Shown here piece by piece: positions 24,912 through 32,054 of a stretch of 32,510 bases of DNA. Positions within the stretch are counted from its first letter, which is position 1. Each line of letters opens with the position of its first letter. The notes beneath the pieces were generated by a model. The model made no database searches and was not told the DNA's origin. It saw only the letters and a list, made by a program, of their open reading frames with translations. The stretch is from Gemmatimonadota bacterium (GTDB lineage: Bacteria; Gemmatimonadota; Gemmatimonadetes; Longimicrobiales; Gaopeijiaceae): NCBI GenBank assembly GCA_028874995.1, contig JAPPGM010000073.1, forward strand, positions 24,238 to 56,747, given 5' to 3'. Made by a program: the position numbers and the translations under genes.

Positions 24912-25745
24912 TCATCGCGGTGGATGGGTGACGGCGCGCAGACGCTCCCTCGCCAGCGTGTAGAACATCTTCGACCCCACGCGCACCGACATCCCCAGGC
25001 GGCCGGAGATTTTGGAGCGGCCCGCGCTGCGTGGAAGGTTTGGCGCGTCGACCTCCATGATCACCAGGCCGTGCCGCACCGCGCGCAGCTGCATCTGGAG
25101 CGTCCAGCCCCAGTCCCGGTCGTCCATGGCGAGGCGTTCGAGCGCGTCCATGCGGACGGCGCGAAACGGCGCCAGATCCCGGAAGGCGTGCCCGAAGAGC
25201 AGACGGGCCGCGAGGAGGACGATCCGGTTGCCCCAGCGGGCGTGGGCGCGCCGGTTGCCGGTGCCGCCCTCGGGTCCGACCCGAACCCCGAGCGCGAGGT
25301 CGGCGCCCCGCGCCAGGGGGTCGATCACGAGGGGGAGGCGTGCGGCGTTCTCCGGGTGGTCGGCGTCCAGGAAGACGATGGCGGTGGGTGGGGAGGGGAG
25401 GGCTGACAGGTACCGGATGCCGGCCAGGCAGGCGGAGCCGTAGCCGCGCCGGGGTTCCCGCACGACCACCGCTCCGGCGGCGCGTGCGATGGTGGCCGTG
25501 TTGTCGGTGGATCCGTTGTCGGCGACGACCACGCGGTGGAGGCGGTCGATGGGCAGCACTTCGAGGACAGTGGGCAGCGCCTGCTCCTCGTTGAGCGCGG
25601 GAATGAGGACGGCGGTGCGGGCAAGCAGGTCGGGGTCCGGAGGCTTGCCGGCGCCGTCCTGCGTTGTTGGGCCTGCATCGTTTGGGCTGGCCGGGTCGGA
25701 CGGCATGCGGCGTTCCTTGTTGCGTTGCCGGGTTGCCTTGGGCAT
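24912..25745 (-). CDS. Family 2 glycosyltransferase (DPM/DPG-synthase-like)
   Basis: A 277-residue GT-A glycosyltransferase: AVLIPALNEEQALPTVLEVLP, VVADNGSTDNTA, the gap REPRRGYGSACLAGI and the metal-binding IVFLDADHPENA, then GNRRAHARWGNRIVLLAARLLFG, FRDLAPFRAVRMDAL and a GWTLQMQLRAV acceptor region. The set is typical of GT2 enzymes that move sugars to polyprenyl phosphate (dolichyl-phosphate mannose/glucose synthase-like), working at the cytosolic membrane face. No C-terminal membrane helices are evident. Starts at 25745 or 25706 (both ATG); the second removes 13 basic residues. It diverges from the GT-C membrane transferase at 25902, which could use the lipid-linked sugar it makes; that pathway link is inference. 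Confidence 0.88.
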   Translation of the reverse strand: MPKATRQRNKERRMPSDPASPNDAGPTTQDGAGKPPDPDLLARTAVLIPALNEEQALPTVLEVLPIDRLHRVVVADNGSTDNTATIARAAGAVVVREPRRGYGSACLAGIRYLSALPSPPTAIVFLDADHPENAARLPLVIDPLARGADLALGVRVGPEGGTGNRRAHARWGNRIVLLAARLLFGHAFRDLAPFRAVRMDALERLAMDDRDWGWTLQMQLRAVRHGLVIMEVDAPNLPRSAGRSKISGRLGMSVRVGSKMFYTLARERLRAVTHPPR

Positions 25746-25901
25746 AGTCTACCGTTGCCGTAGCGAACAGCGCAAATCGGCGGTCGGCGTCCCCTGTCTC
25801 CACCAGCGAGACCGTCGACTGCGCCCAATCCGGAACCAGCACTGAACATCACCCGTAAAGACCGTCCAGCGGCGGGTGCGCGTGGAACGGCACTCTCTCC
25901 C

Positions 25902-27296
25902 ATGGCGCTCCTCCTGTTGCTCGGCCTCCTCGAAGTGGCTGCCCTCGCCGCCTTCGGATGGATGGACGGGATTGCATTGCCGCTTCCGCGGCTGTTGCTG
26001 CCCGCTGCGGCGTTGCTCTGCTACGTGGGGGCCGGGATTGGTATCGGCCGGGGTACCCCGCCTCCCCTGTTTCTCTTGTGGGGAGTCGGCATCGTCGCCC
26101 GTGTCGCCCTCCTTCCCCTCGCTCCCGAGCTCTCGGACGACATCTACCGCTACCTATGGGACGGTCACGTCCTGGGGGAAGGCGTCAATCCCTACGCCCA
26201 TCCACCGGACGACGAGGCCCTCGCGGCGCTCCGGACGGAGTGGCACGGCGAGATCAACCACCCCCATGTGCCGACCATCTACCCGCCGCTGGCCCAGGTG
26301 CTGTTCGGACTGGTGAACGTCGTTGGGGGAACCATCCTGGCGGCCAAGCTGCTATGGCTCTGCTTCGACCTCGGATGTGCGGCGCTGCTGCAACGGATCG
26401 CCGCCCGCACCGGACGAAACCCGGCCAGGGTGCTCGTCTGGTACCTGTGGTCGCCGCTCCTGATTGTGGAGACGGCGTGGAGCGCCCACTTCGACGCGGT
26501 GGGGCTCTTCCTCATGACGGTGCTGATAGCGGTGGCGGTGGGTGGGCGGGACGACGCCGCAAGGGGTCCACATGCTGGACTGCCTCTGGATCCCGACCCG
26601 TCCTCCCGGGGACGCCTTCTTCGAGCCTGGCAGCGCCCCGCCGTCCTCGGCTCGGTCCTCGGCCTGGCCACCCTGGTCAAGTTCGCGCCCGCCGCCGCCC
26701 TCCCACCCCTGGCCCGGCGTCACGGTTTACGCGCCCTGTTCGCCTTCGCCGCGGTGTGCGCGGTCTTCTATTTCCCCTTCGCGGGTGCCGGGATCTCCGC
26801 GCTGACCGGAGGGTTGCGCACCTATGCGCGGCACTGGTCGGCCAATGAGGGGGCTTTCTCCGTCGTCCTCCATCTGGCCGGGGATCCGGTGGCGGCCCGC
26901 GCAGCTGTTGCCGTCATGGTCCTGGCGGTCGCCGGATACACGGCGTGGCGGCGCTTCTCCGTCGAGCGGGCGCTGCTGTGGGTCCTGGGTGCAGGGCTGC
27001 TGTTGTCGCCCACCGTTCACCCCTGGTACGTGCTCTGGGTCCTCCCGATGGCTGCACTGCGGGGCCATGCCCCCTTCCTCCTGGCCGGTGGCCTCGCGTT
27101 TCTCGGCTACTGGGGACTTGCCTCCTACGAGGCTACCGGAATCTGGCCGCAGCCCGGATGGAACCGGGCGGCCATGTGGCTGCCCGTGTGGGGACTGATC
27201 CTCTGGCGCCTCGTCCCGGCGGGAGCCACGCGCTACACGGCCCCCGGTCGCGAGCGAGAGGAAACCGGCCGCGAAGAGGGCCACGAAGGGGAGTGA
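25902..27296 (+). CDS. Integral-membrane GT-C glycosyltransferase (GT87/mannosyltransferase-like)
   Basis: A 464-residue polytopic protein with about 11 hydrophobic helices. The GT-C signature loop after the first helices is LSDDIYRYLWDGHVLGEGVNPYAHPP (about 78-103; key acidic pair DD), typical of polyprenyl-phosphate-dependent mannosyltransferases and DUF2029/GT87 proteins. Further landmarks are TIYPPLAQ, WSAHFDAVGLFLM and SPTVHPWYVLWVLP. The active site would face the periplasm. The hydrophilic C-terminal tail REREETGREEGHEGE and the preceding 175 residues are antisense to the 3' extension of the opposing glycosyltransferase. Its donor could be made by the divergent GT2 at 24912-25745. Confidence 0.82.
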   Translation: MALLLLLGLLEVAALAAFGWMDGIALPLPRLLLPAAALLCYVGAGIGIGRGTPPPLFLLWGVGIVARVALLPLAPELSDDIYRYLWDGHVLGEGVNPYAHPPDDEALAALRTEWHGEINHPHVPTIYPPLAQVLFGLVNVVGGTILAAKLLWLCFDLGCAALLQRIAARTGRNPARVLVWYLWSPLLIVETAWSAHFDAVGLFLMTVLIAVAVGGRDDAARGPHAGLPLDPDPSSRGRLLRAWQRPAVLGSVLGLATLVKFAPAAALPPLARRHGLRALFAFAAVCAVFYFPFAGAGISALTGGLRTYARHWSANEGAFSVVLHLAGDPVAARAAVAVMVLAVAGYTAWRRFSVERALLWVLGAGLLLSPTVHPWYVLWVLPMAALRGHAPFLLAGGLAFLGYWGLASYEATGIWPQPGWNRAAMWLPVWGLILWRLVPAGATRYTAPGREREETGREEGHEGE

Positions 27297-28655
27297 GGCC
27301 CAATACCCGGCGGACAGCGCGAGCATCCCGCCCAGAACCATGTAGCCACCCGCACCGATCGCCACCGCCCGGCCACGAAACGCCCCACCCGGTGATTCTC
27401 TTCGCGGTCGGTGGGACGCACCGGTCTTGGGGGTCCTTTCGAACGGGTCCCGCACCGGACGGAATCCACGGAACACCGCCCGGCTGAGCACTGCCGAGAG
27501 TCCCGCGCCCAGCACCAGCGCGTCCACCGCTCGTCGGATCGCCCTGTCCCAGGCGCGCCCTCTCCGCCGCGCGGCAGTGAGGTAGTAGACGATGAAGGGG
27601 CCGGCCGCACCGGCGAACAGGGCCAGGTCGAGCCACCAGAGCGCGTCCAGGTCCAGTTGCCGTCTGGCGAACGCGGCCGGGACGATGAGAAGCGCGAGAG
27701 CGAAGGTCAGGGGATAGGCGAACTGGCCGCAGAGATGCACGACCGCCTCGAACTTGACGACGGGGCGAAGCGGGCTGCGGAGCACGCGGGGAAGCAGCTT
27801 GCGCGCAGCCTGGACGCCGCCCTGCGCCCAGCGCCTCTGCTGCACCAGGAGCGCGGCGGGTGTGCGAGGGAGTTCGGCCGGGACACCCACTTCGTCCCGC
27901 AACACGAAGTGCCATCCCGCCATCTGCGACCGGTAGCTGATGTCGAGGTCCTCGGTCAGCGTGTCGTGATCCCATCCGCCCGCGTCATCGAGCGCCTTTC
28001 TGCGCCACATCCCCGCCGTCCCGTTGAACTTGAAGAACCGTCCACCCCGGTACCGTCCCCTCTGTTCCACCAGGAAGTGCCCGTCCAGCAGAAGCGCCTG
28101 CGCGCGGGTCAGCCAGGATTCGTCTTCGTTGAGGTGCTCCCAGCGGGCCTGCACCATGCCGACCCGGGGATCGGCCATGGACGGGAGGAGGTCTTCGAGG
28201 AGGCCCGGCTGAGGGACGAAATCGGCGTCGAGAATGAGGATGTAGTCGCCCTTGGCCGTGTTGAGGCCCTCGGCGAGGGCGCCTGCCTTGTAGCCCCGTC
28301 GGTTGGCGCGGTGGTGGACGGTGATGTCGATGCCTCGCTGCCGCCATTCGTGGGCGCGCTGCCGGGCCAGGGCGGTGGTGTTGTCGGTGGAGTCGTCGAG
28401 GACCTGGATCTGGAGGAGGTGTTGCGGATGGGAGAGGCGGCAGGTGGCGTCGATCAGGCGCTCGACGACGTGTTCTTCGTTGTAGATGGGAAGCTGGACG
28501 GTGACGGTGGGGGGGGCGGGGGCTGACGACAGGTTGTCGGGCATCCGCCGCCGGGACAGGAGAAGCAGGCTGATCCGGTGTGCCGCGAAGGGAAGGAGGA
28601 GAGCAAGGACACCGCCGTAGAGGGAGACGGCGACGACGCTGAGGAGGTCGGTCAT
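26727..28655 (-). CDS. Cellulose-synthase-like processive GT2 with antisense C-terminal extension
   Basis: A 642-residue membrane GT2 of the cellulose/glucomannan synthase group. From the ATG at 28655: N-terminal helix(es) 5-33, VQLPIYNEE (53-61), DD at 87-88, DxD 143-145 (LDADF), TED 234-236 and QxxRW 272-276 (QQRRW), then five hydrophobic helices ending near residue 471 (SLPFVALFAAGFLSLATG). The last 171 residues are hydrophilic, low in hydrophobics and lie wholly antisense to the opposing GT-C gene; they look like frame read-through, not a domain. A TAG exists in the +1-shifted frame at 27235-27233, so one extra base would explain the loss of the natural stop. The start is fixed by an ATGA overlap with the upstream Cys4 gene. 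Confidence 0.88.
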   Translation of the reverse strand: MTDLLSVVAVSLYGGVLALLLPFAAHRISLLLLSRRRMPDNLSSAPAPPTVTVQLPIYNEEHVVERLIDATCRLSHPQHLLQIQVLDDSTDNTTALARQRAHEWRQRGIDITVHHRANRRGYKAGALAEGLNTAKGDYILILDADFVPQPGLLEDLLPSMADPRVGMVQARWEHLNEDESWLTRAQALLLDGHFLVEQRGRYRGGRFFKFNGTAGMWRRKALDDAGGWDHDTLTEDLDISYRSQMAGWHFVLRDEVGVPAELPRTPAALLVQQRRWAQGGVQAARKLLPRVLRSPLRPVVKFEAVVHLCGQFAYPLTFALALLIVPAAFARRQLDLDALWWLDLALFAGAAGPFIVYYLTAARRRGRAWDRAIRRAVDALVLGAGLSAVLSRAVFRGFRPVRDPFERTPKTGASHRPRRESPGGAFRGRAVAIGAGGYMVLGGMLALSAGYWASLPFVALFAAGFLSLATGGRVARGSRRDEAPEDQSPHGQPHGRPVPSGLRPDSGSLVGGKSPVAEKREATGQEEGGMAPQCSHREDPEHVPGVNGGRQQQPCTQDPQQRPLDGEAPPRRVSGDRQDHDGNSCAGRHRIPGQMEDDGESPLIGRPVPRIGAQPSGQRGDPGTREGEIEDRAHRGEGEQGA

Positions 28656-28861
28656 TCGGGAGGGTCGCGAGGAGTTGGCTCGAATCCGCGACACCGGAGC
28701 ACCGGGAGCGGAGGGTACCTGGGAAAGGTAGGGTCGCGACGGTGGCGCTCACAGAGGTAGAAGACGGACCCTCGCCGGGAAGTGACGCGGCGCATCCAGA
28801 TGCACCGGGCGCAGAGGCCGACTTGCGGGGGGGAACCCCCGGGTTCAGGCGGCGATTCCAC
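28652..28861 (-). CDS. Cys4 mini-protein (zinc-ribbon-like), coupled to the GT2 gene
   Basis: A 69-residue protein starting at GTG 28861. Four cysteines are arranged as C17-x2-C20 ... C37 ... C57, with the distinctive context RRGSVFYLCERHRRDPTFPRYPPLPVLRC in order (28-57) ending in RGFEP. I recall similar short Cys4 proteins with a GSxFYLC and FPxYPxLPV pattern across several phyla as unnamed hypotheticals; this is memory, not a search. The pattern suggests a small metal-binding knob. Its TGA stop and the ATG of the glycosyltransferase share the bases ATGA (28655-28652), so translation is coupled. It begins 136 bp after the stop of the third paralogue gene and may have its own promoter there. 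Confidence 0.75.
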   Translation of the reverse strand: MESPPEPGGSPPQVGLCARCIWMRRVTSRRGSVFYLCERHRRDPTFPRYPPLPVLRCRGFEPTPRDPPE

Positions 28862-28997
28862 GTACTCGCGCGTGCCTGTTCTCCCAGTCGCTCAAACAGC
28901 GTCGCTGAGAGGGGCGGTCATTCTCGCCGGTCACGATGAGATGGCTCCAATCCGAGGAGGGAGCAAAGGCCGGCGTGTCCGGGTGTCCGGGGTTCGG

Positions 28998-29678
28998 TCA
29001 CCCGTCGCGGCCGTCAGCTGCGTACTGTTCAGCCTTCATCACGAACAAACTCGTGGTTCCCGCGTGCGTCAGCGCAAAGAGTGAGAACAGTACGGCCTCA
29101 GGGACGCCGCGCTCGTCTCCGATCACTCCCCCGGCAAGGAGGCCACCCAGACCCACCCCGACGACCGAACCGAGCAAACCGGGCAAGAAGCGGCCCCCGA
29201 CGAGTTTCGCCCCGAGTGCGGGACCGATGGCCATCGCCGCGGCTCCACCCGCAATCAGGAATTCCCCTCCACTACCGCGCGGCGAATACGCCCCCTTCAA
29301 TGCGAGGGCGTAGGCGACAGCATCAGACAACGCGGCGGCAATCGACGTCGTCAGAAACACCCCTACCCCGGACAGGCCCGGAGCCGGACCCCCGCGTGAA
29401 GTCTCCTGCACCACCCCGGGTGGCCTCGCCCAAAACTGCGGCCGAGTCCCTGTGGACCCGTGGCCGCCAGTGACCCTTGCGCCAGCCGATTCCGTCAACC
29501 GGTAAGTTCCATGAAACGGGCTCCGCTTCGCTTCCTCGATGGCCGCGCTCAGCGACAGGCCCTCCCGTTGCCCCGCGCGCTGGCAGGCAGCTTCGCACGG
29601 CAGTGAGAGCAGCGCTGTCAGCAATAGGCAGCCTGGAATGACCGTCCGCAATTCGTACGGCTGATCACGGAGCGCCAT
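28998..29678 (-). CDS. KRSPFH-motif secreted/membrane paralogue 1 (unknown function)
   Basis: A 226-residue protein from the ATG at 29678. It has a signal peptide (core VIPGCLLLTALLSLP, cleavage near CEAAC), then at once the motif SAAIEEAKRSPFH, a Gly/Thr/Arg-rich linker, and a C-terminal region of about four Gly/Ala-rich hydrophobic helices (GVFLTTSIAAALSDAVAYALAL, FLIAGGAAAMAIGPALGAKL, LPGLLGSVVGVGLGGLLAGGV, VLFSLFALTHAGTTSLFV). The open frame extends upstream to 29975 but that part overlaps the next paralogue. I know no family for it. It lies 8 bp after the stop of paralogue 2, so they form one transcription unit. The helix part resembles paralogues 2 and 3 in layout more than in sequence. 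Confidence 0.75.
   Translation of the reverse strand: MALRDQPYELRTVIPGCLLLTALLSLPCEAACQRAGQREGLSLSAAIEEAKRSPFHGTYRLTESAGARVTGGHGSTGTRPQFWARPPGVVQETSRGGPAPGLSGVGVFLTTSIAAALSDAVAYALALKGAYSPRGSGGEFLIAGGAAAMAIGPALGAKLVGGRFLPGLLGSVVGVGLGGLLAGGVIGDERGVPEAVLFSLFALTHAGTTSLFVMKAEQYAADGRDG
29512..29570 (-). repeat. Conserved KRSPFH-coding block, copy 1
   Basis: 59 bp aligned with copy 2 (30177-30235) shows 54 identical positions, including a 33-bp perfect match (29521-29553 versus 30186-30218). It encodes the motif after the signal peptide. Flanking sequence diverges quickly. Confidence 0.8.
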
Positions 29679-29686
29679 CGTCGTAG

Positions 29687-30346
29687 TCAATCCCTGGACC
29701 CGAAAGGCTTGACGGTCAGCACGCTGACGGTAAGTCGTACGCCGTAATACGCGAGTGCAGCAGGGAATATCGCATCCGCGGAGAGGGAACCTTCGAGTTC
29801 GTTGGCAACAAGGACGAACGTTCCGACGCCCAGCCCGGTACCAAGAAGCGAAGACGCAAACGCCGACCCGGCCCTCACTCCGGCCCGGTGCATTGCCAGA
29901 GCGGTCACGGAGGACGACGTGGCAGCGAAGCCGATCCGGCCCAACCACCGTCGGTCTCTTCCCAGGAGATACCATCCAATGAGATCTCCCACCGCGATCC
30001 CAAGCGCCGTCGCAAGAATCAGGTGACGGGGCTCATCGTCCGCACGATCCGTTTGCGAAGCCGTTTCCCTTGACAGTGGGGTGTGGCCGAAGGGAATCGG
30101 GGTACCGGCCGCCAGCGGTCGGGCGGCGGTCTCTACAGTCTGCGCGTTGACGACGGGATCGGCCCGGTCAGCGCGGTGAAACGGACTCCGCTTCGCTTCC
30201 TCGATGGCCGCGCTCAGCAGCAGGCTCTCCCGCTGCGACTCGAGCTGGCCGGAGGCTTCTTCAGGCAACGGAAGGAGCGCGGCTGAAAGCAAACAGGCAG
30301 GCACGCCAATTCGGGGAGGGAAGAAACATCGCATCATACGTCTCAT
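29687..30346 (-). CDS. KRSPFH-motif secreted/membrane paralogue 2 (unknown function)
   Basis: A 219-residue protein starting at ATG 30346 (ATGs at 30337 and 30334 are alternatives). Signal peptide MRRMMRCFFPPRIGVPACLLSAALLPLP with cleavage near ASGQ, then LLSAAIEEAKRSPFHR, a linker of about 45 residues, and four hydrophobic helices: ILATALGIAVGDLIGWYLLG, IGFAATSSSVTALAMHRAG, SAFASSLLGTGLGVGTFVLV and AIFPAALAYYGVRLTVSVLTV. The second half is clearly homologous to paralogue 3 (shared LGIA-GDLI, SLLG-GLG-GT and YYGVRL-V). It lies 61 bp downstream of the pgeF-like gene and 8 bp upstream of paralogue 1. Function unknown; the topology suggests an inner-membrane anchor with a periplasmic N-terminal tag, or four helices if the signal is cleaved. 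Confidence 0.78.
   Translation of the reverse strand: MRRMMRCFFPPRIGVPACLLSAALLPLPEEASGQLESQRESLLLSAAIEEAKRSPFHRADRADPVVNAQTVETAARPLAAGTPIPFGHTPLSRETASQTDRADDEPRHLILATALGIAVGDLIGWYLLGRDRRWLGRIGFAATSSSVTALAMHRAGVRAGSAFASSLLGTGLGVGTFVLVANELEGSLSADAIFPAALAYYGVRLTVSVLTVKPFGSRD
30172..30235 (-). repeat. Conserved KRSPFH-coding block, copy 2
   Basis: Shares 54 of 59 bases with copy 1 (29512-29570) and a 23-bp perfect match (30172-30194) with copy 3 (31740-31762). The minus strand encodes AAIEEAKRSPFHR. Confidence 0.8.
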
Positions 30347-30407
30347 CGCTCTTGCCGGGGAGTCGATCCAGCATAGGCGGGCCTACGCGGACGATCGCCG
30401 CGGCGTT

Positions 30408-31247
30408 TCAAGGAAGCGGCAATCCTTCTGAATCGCATTCCGCGACGATGCCGATGAACGCCCTCTGCCGACCCAAATCGCCTCGACGGTGCGAAAAATA
30501 CCTTCCGTCAGTGCACAGGGTGCATTCGGTGCTCACGCTGACCCGTCTCGGGCTGACACCGGACGCGATCACCTGTGTCTGGATGACCCGCCTCAGATCG
30601 AGCAGCCCACGTGCCCCGGGAGTCCCCTCGCCCAGGGCCTTGAAGACCTCCGGTCCCACTTCGTAGCATGCTCCGCATATGGCTGGCCCGAGATGAACAG
30701 ACACGTCGTCCGTGCTACATCCGAAGCTTTCGTGCAACGCTGCGATCCCTCGCTGCACCACCCGCGCCGCCGCCCCCCGCCATCCCGCATGGAACAGCCC
30801 GACCGCCTTGCGCACCGGGTCGGCGACGAACACGGGGACGCAGTCGGCGACCGTCACGGTCAGGAGGACGCCCGGCCGGCCGGTCACATGTCCGTCCGCG
30901 TCTCCCACCACGCACACGCCCGCAGACATGTCCACATGCGCCAAGGTGAGCGATCCGTGCACCTGCCGGCTGCGGACGACCGAACGCCAGGGCCGTCCCG
31001 CAGTGAGCGGAAGCATGCCCAGAAGGGGCGGGACGCCCGGGTCTGTATTGGAGTCGGGTGTGCCGGACCCGGTGTCAGCGCCGAGGGGGCCCGCATCGGA
31101 TCCCGGACCAGAGCGCCGGGTCGTGCCCGCCCGCAGCCACGGGAAGCGAGTCACCCAATCCGAAACGGGGGTTATGGGAGAGTGCCGGGCGCCCAACGGG
31201 CCATCGTCGGTGGACCGTGGACGCTTCGTCGCCTCAACGCCGGGCAT
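30408..31247 (-). CDS. pgeF: PgeF/YfiH-family purine nucleoside phosphorylase (laccase-domain, LACC1-like)
   Basis: A 279-residue cytosolic enzyme from the ATG at 31247. The family (formerly polyphenol oxidase/laccase domain) phosphorolyses or deaminates purine nucleosides, and PgeF also corrects misincorporated residues in peptidoglycan precursors. The zinc/active-site triad is visible: H97 (RQVHG), C136 (VADCVPV) and H153 (HAGWRG), followed by GPAICGACYEVGPEV and the C-terminal CTLCTDGRYFSHRRG. Residues 45-75 form a Gly/Asp/Pro-rich insertion. The ATG overlaps the end of paralogue 3 by 14 bp, indicating coupling; an upstream TTG at 31271 is less likely. It is sandwiched between two KRSPFH-motif paralogues. 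Confidence 0.92.
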   Translation of the reverse strand: MPGVEATKRPRSTDDGPLGARHSPITPVSDWVTRFPWLRAGTTRRSGPGSDAGPLGADTGSGTPDSNTDPGVPPLLGMLPLTAGRPWRSVVRSRQVHGSLTLAHVDMSAGVCVVGDADGHVTGRPGVLLTVTVADCVPVFVADPVRKAVGLFHAGWRGAAARVVQRGIAALHESFGCSTDDVSVHLGPAICGACYEVGPEVFKALGEGTPGARGLLDLRRVIQTQVIASGVSPRRVSVSTECTLCTDGRYFSHRRGDLGRQRAFIGIVAECDSEGLPLP

Positions 31248-31911
31248 TCCATTCTCGGCTCTCTCGCTCAAGACGCCTGGTCAGGGCCAGGGTGACCCCG
31301 AGACGCACGCCATAGTAGACGATCGCCGCGGGAATAATCGCCGCGTAGTAGAGAGGCTCCGCCAGCGCATACGCCGTGACCAGGCCCGTCCCAATCCCCA
31401 ACCCATGGCCAAGAAACGACGACGCGACCGACGCCCCGGGCGACACCCCCGCCCAGCTCGTTGCCAGTGCCGTCAAGGATGGCGAGAGAACAAAGAAGGA
31501 GGCCCAGGCCATCCCTTCGGTTCCCGAATTCGCCGCGAGACCAAGGCTGATGAGATCTCCCGCCGCGATCCCAAGCATCGCCGCAATAGTCGCGTAACGG
31601 GACCCGTCATCCGCCGAATCGGCTTGCGCGGCCCTCTGAGGCGAAGACGGTACCGATCCGGTGGCCAGCGCGACATTGTCCGCGCGCCAGGCGGCGCGCA
31701 CGACTGCCCGCGGATTGACGTGAGGGCGGGCCCGAACCACGCGGTGAAACGGACTCCGCTTCACCTCGGCGATCGCCGCGCCGAGCGCTTCAAGCGACCG
31801 CCGTTGATCTTCCAGCCCACTCTGCGCACGCCCCTCAATCGGGAAAGCCACCAGCGCCGCCGACGCGATGCCCAACAGCGCCATTCCTGCCTTTCCTGGA
31901 ATCCGATTCAT
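31234..31911 (-). CDS. KRSPFH-motif secreted/membrane paralogue 3 (unknown function)
   Basis: A 225-residue protein from the ATG at 31911, with a strong AGGAGG ribosome binding site 5 nt upstream (31922-31917). Signal peptide core GMALLGIASAALVAFP with cleavage near GRAQ, then LGAAIAEVKRSPFHR, a linker to about residue 105, and four hydrophobic helices (IAAMLGIAAGDLISLGLA, ASFFVLSPSLTALATSWAG, VASSFLGHGLGIGTGLVTAY, IIPAAIVYYGVRLGVTLAL). Homologous to paralogue 2 over the helices. It is the first gene of the apparent operon paralogue 3 - pgeF - paralogue 2 - paralogue 1 and diverges from sucA. No characterised family recognised. Confidence 0.8.
   Translation of the reverse strand: MNRIPGKAGMALLGIASAALVAFPIEGRAQSGLEDQRRSLEALGAAIAEVKRSPFHRVVRARPHVNPRAVVRAAWRADNVALATGSVPSSPQRAAQADSADDGSRYATIAAMLGIAAGDLISLGLAANSGTEGMAWASFFVLSPSLTALATSWAGVSPGASVASSFLGHGLGIGTGLVTAYALAEPLYYAAIIPAAIVYYGVRLGVTLALTRRLERESREWNARR
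31740..31762 (-). repeat. Conserved KRSPFH-coding block, copy 3
   Basis: 23 bp identical to 30172-30194 in paralogue 2, coding KRSPFHR with the same codons. Similarity then drops (the Ala/Glu codons upstream differ). Confidence 0.8.
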
Positions 31912-31916
31912 GTGAA

Positions 31917-31922
31917 CCTCCT
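31917..31922 (-). promoter_or_regulatory. Strong Shine-Dalgarno of paralogue 3
   Basis: On the minus strand AGGAGG precedes the ATG at 31911 by 5 nt (TTCAC). It fixes the start of the gene and marks it as well translated. Confidence 0.8.
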
Positions 31923-32054
31923 GTTTCCGGTGGGAGGATACGATTCCTGTGGGGCCTTATGGTCTACTACGCGTCAGTGTTTCAGACCGACTGATGTCGC
32001 CACCCCCCACCGGCTCTCCCCCGGCGCCGAAAAGGTACTAGTTTTCTCCACACC

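Noticed and set aside
28672-28697. tRNA T-arm-like GGCTCGAATCC
   Set aside because: No matching acceptor or anticodon arms are found, and the segment encodes the conserved C-terminus of the Cys4 mini-protein on the other strand.
28862-28997. 136-bp gap holding CAGCG-T-CGCTG palindrome
   Set aside because: Too short and generic to assign; it may hold a promoter for the Cys4 gene, but no clear -10/-35 was found.
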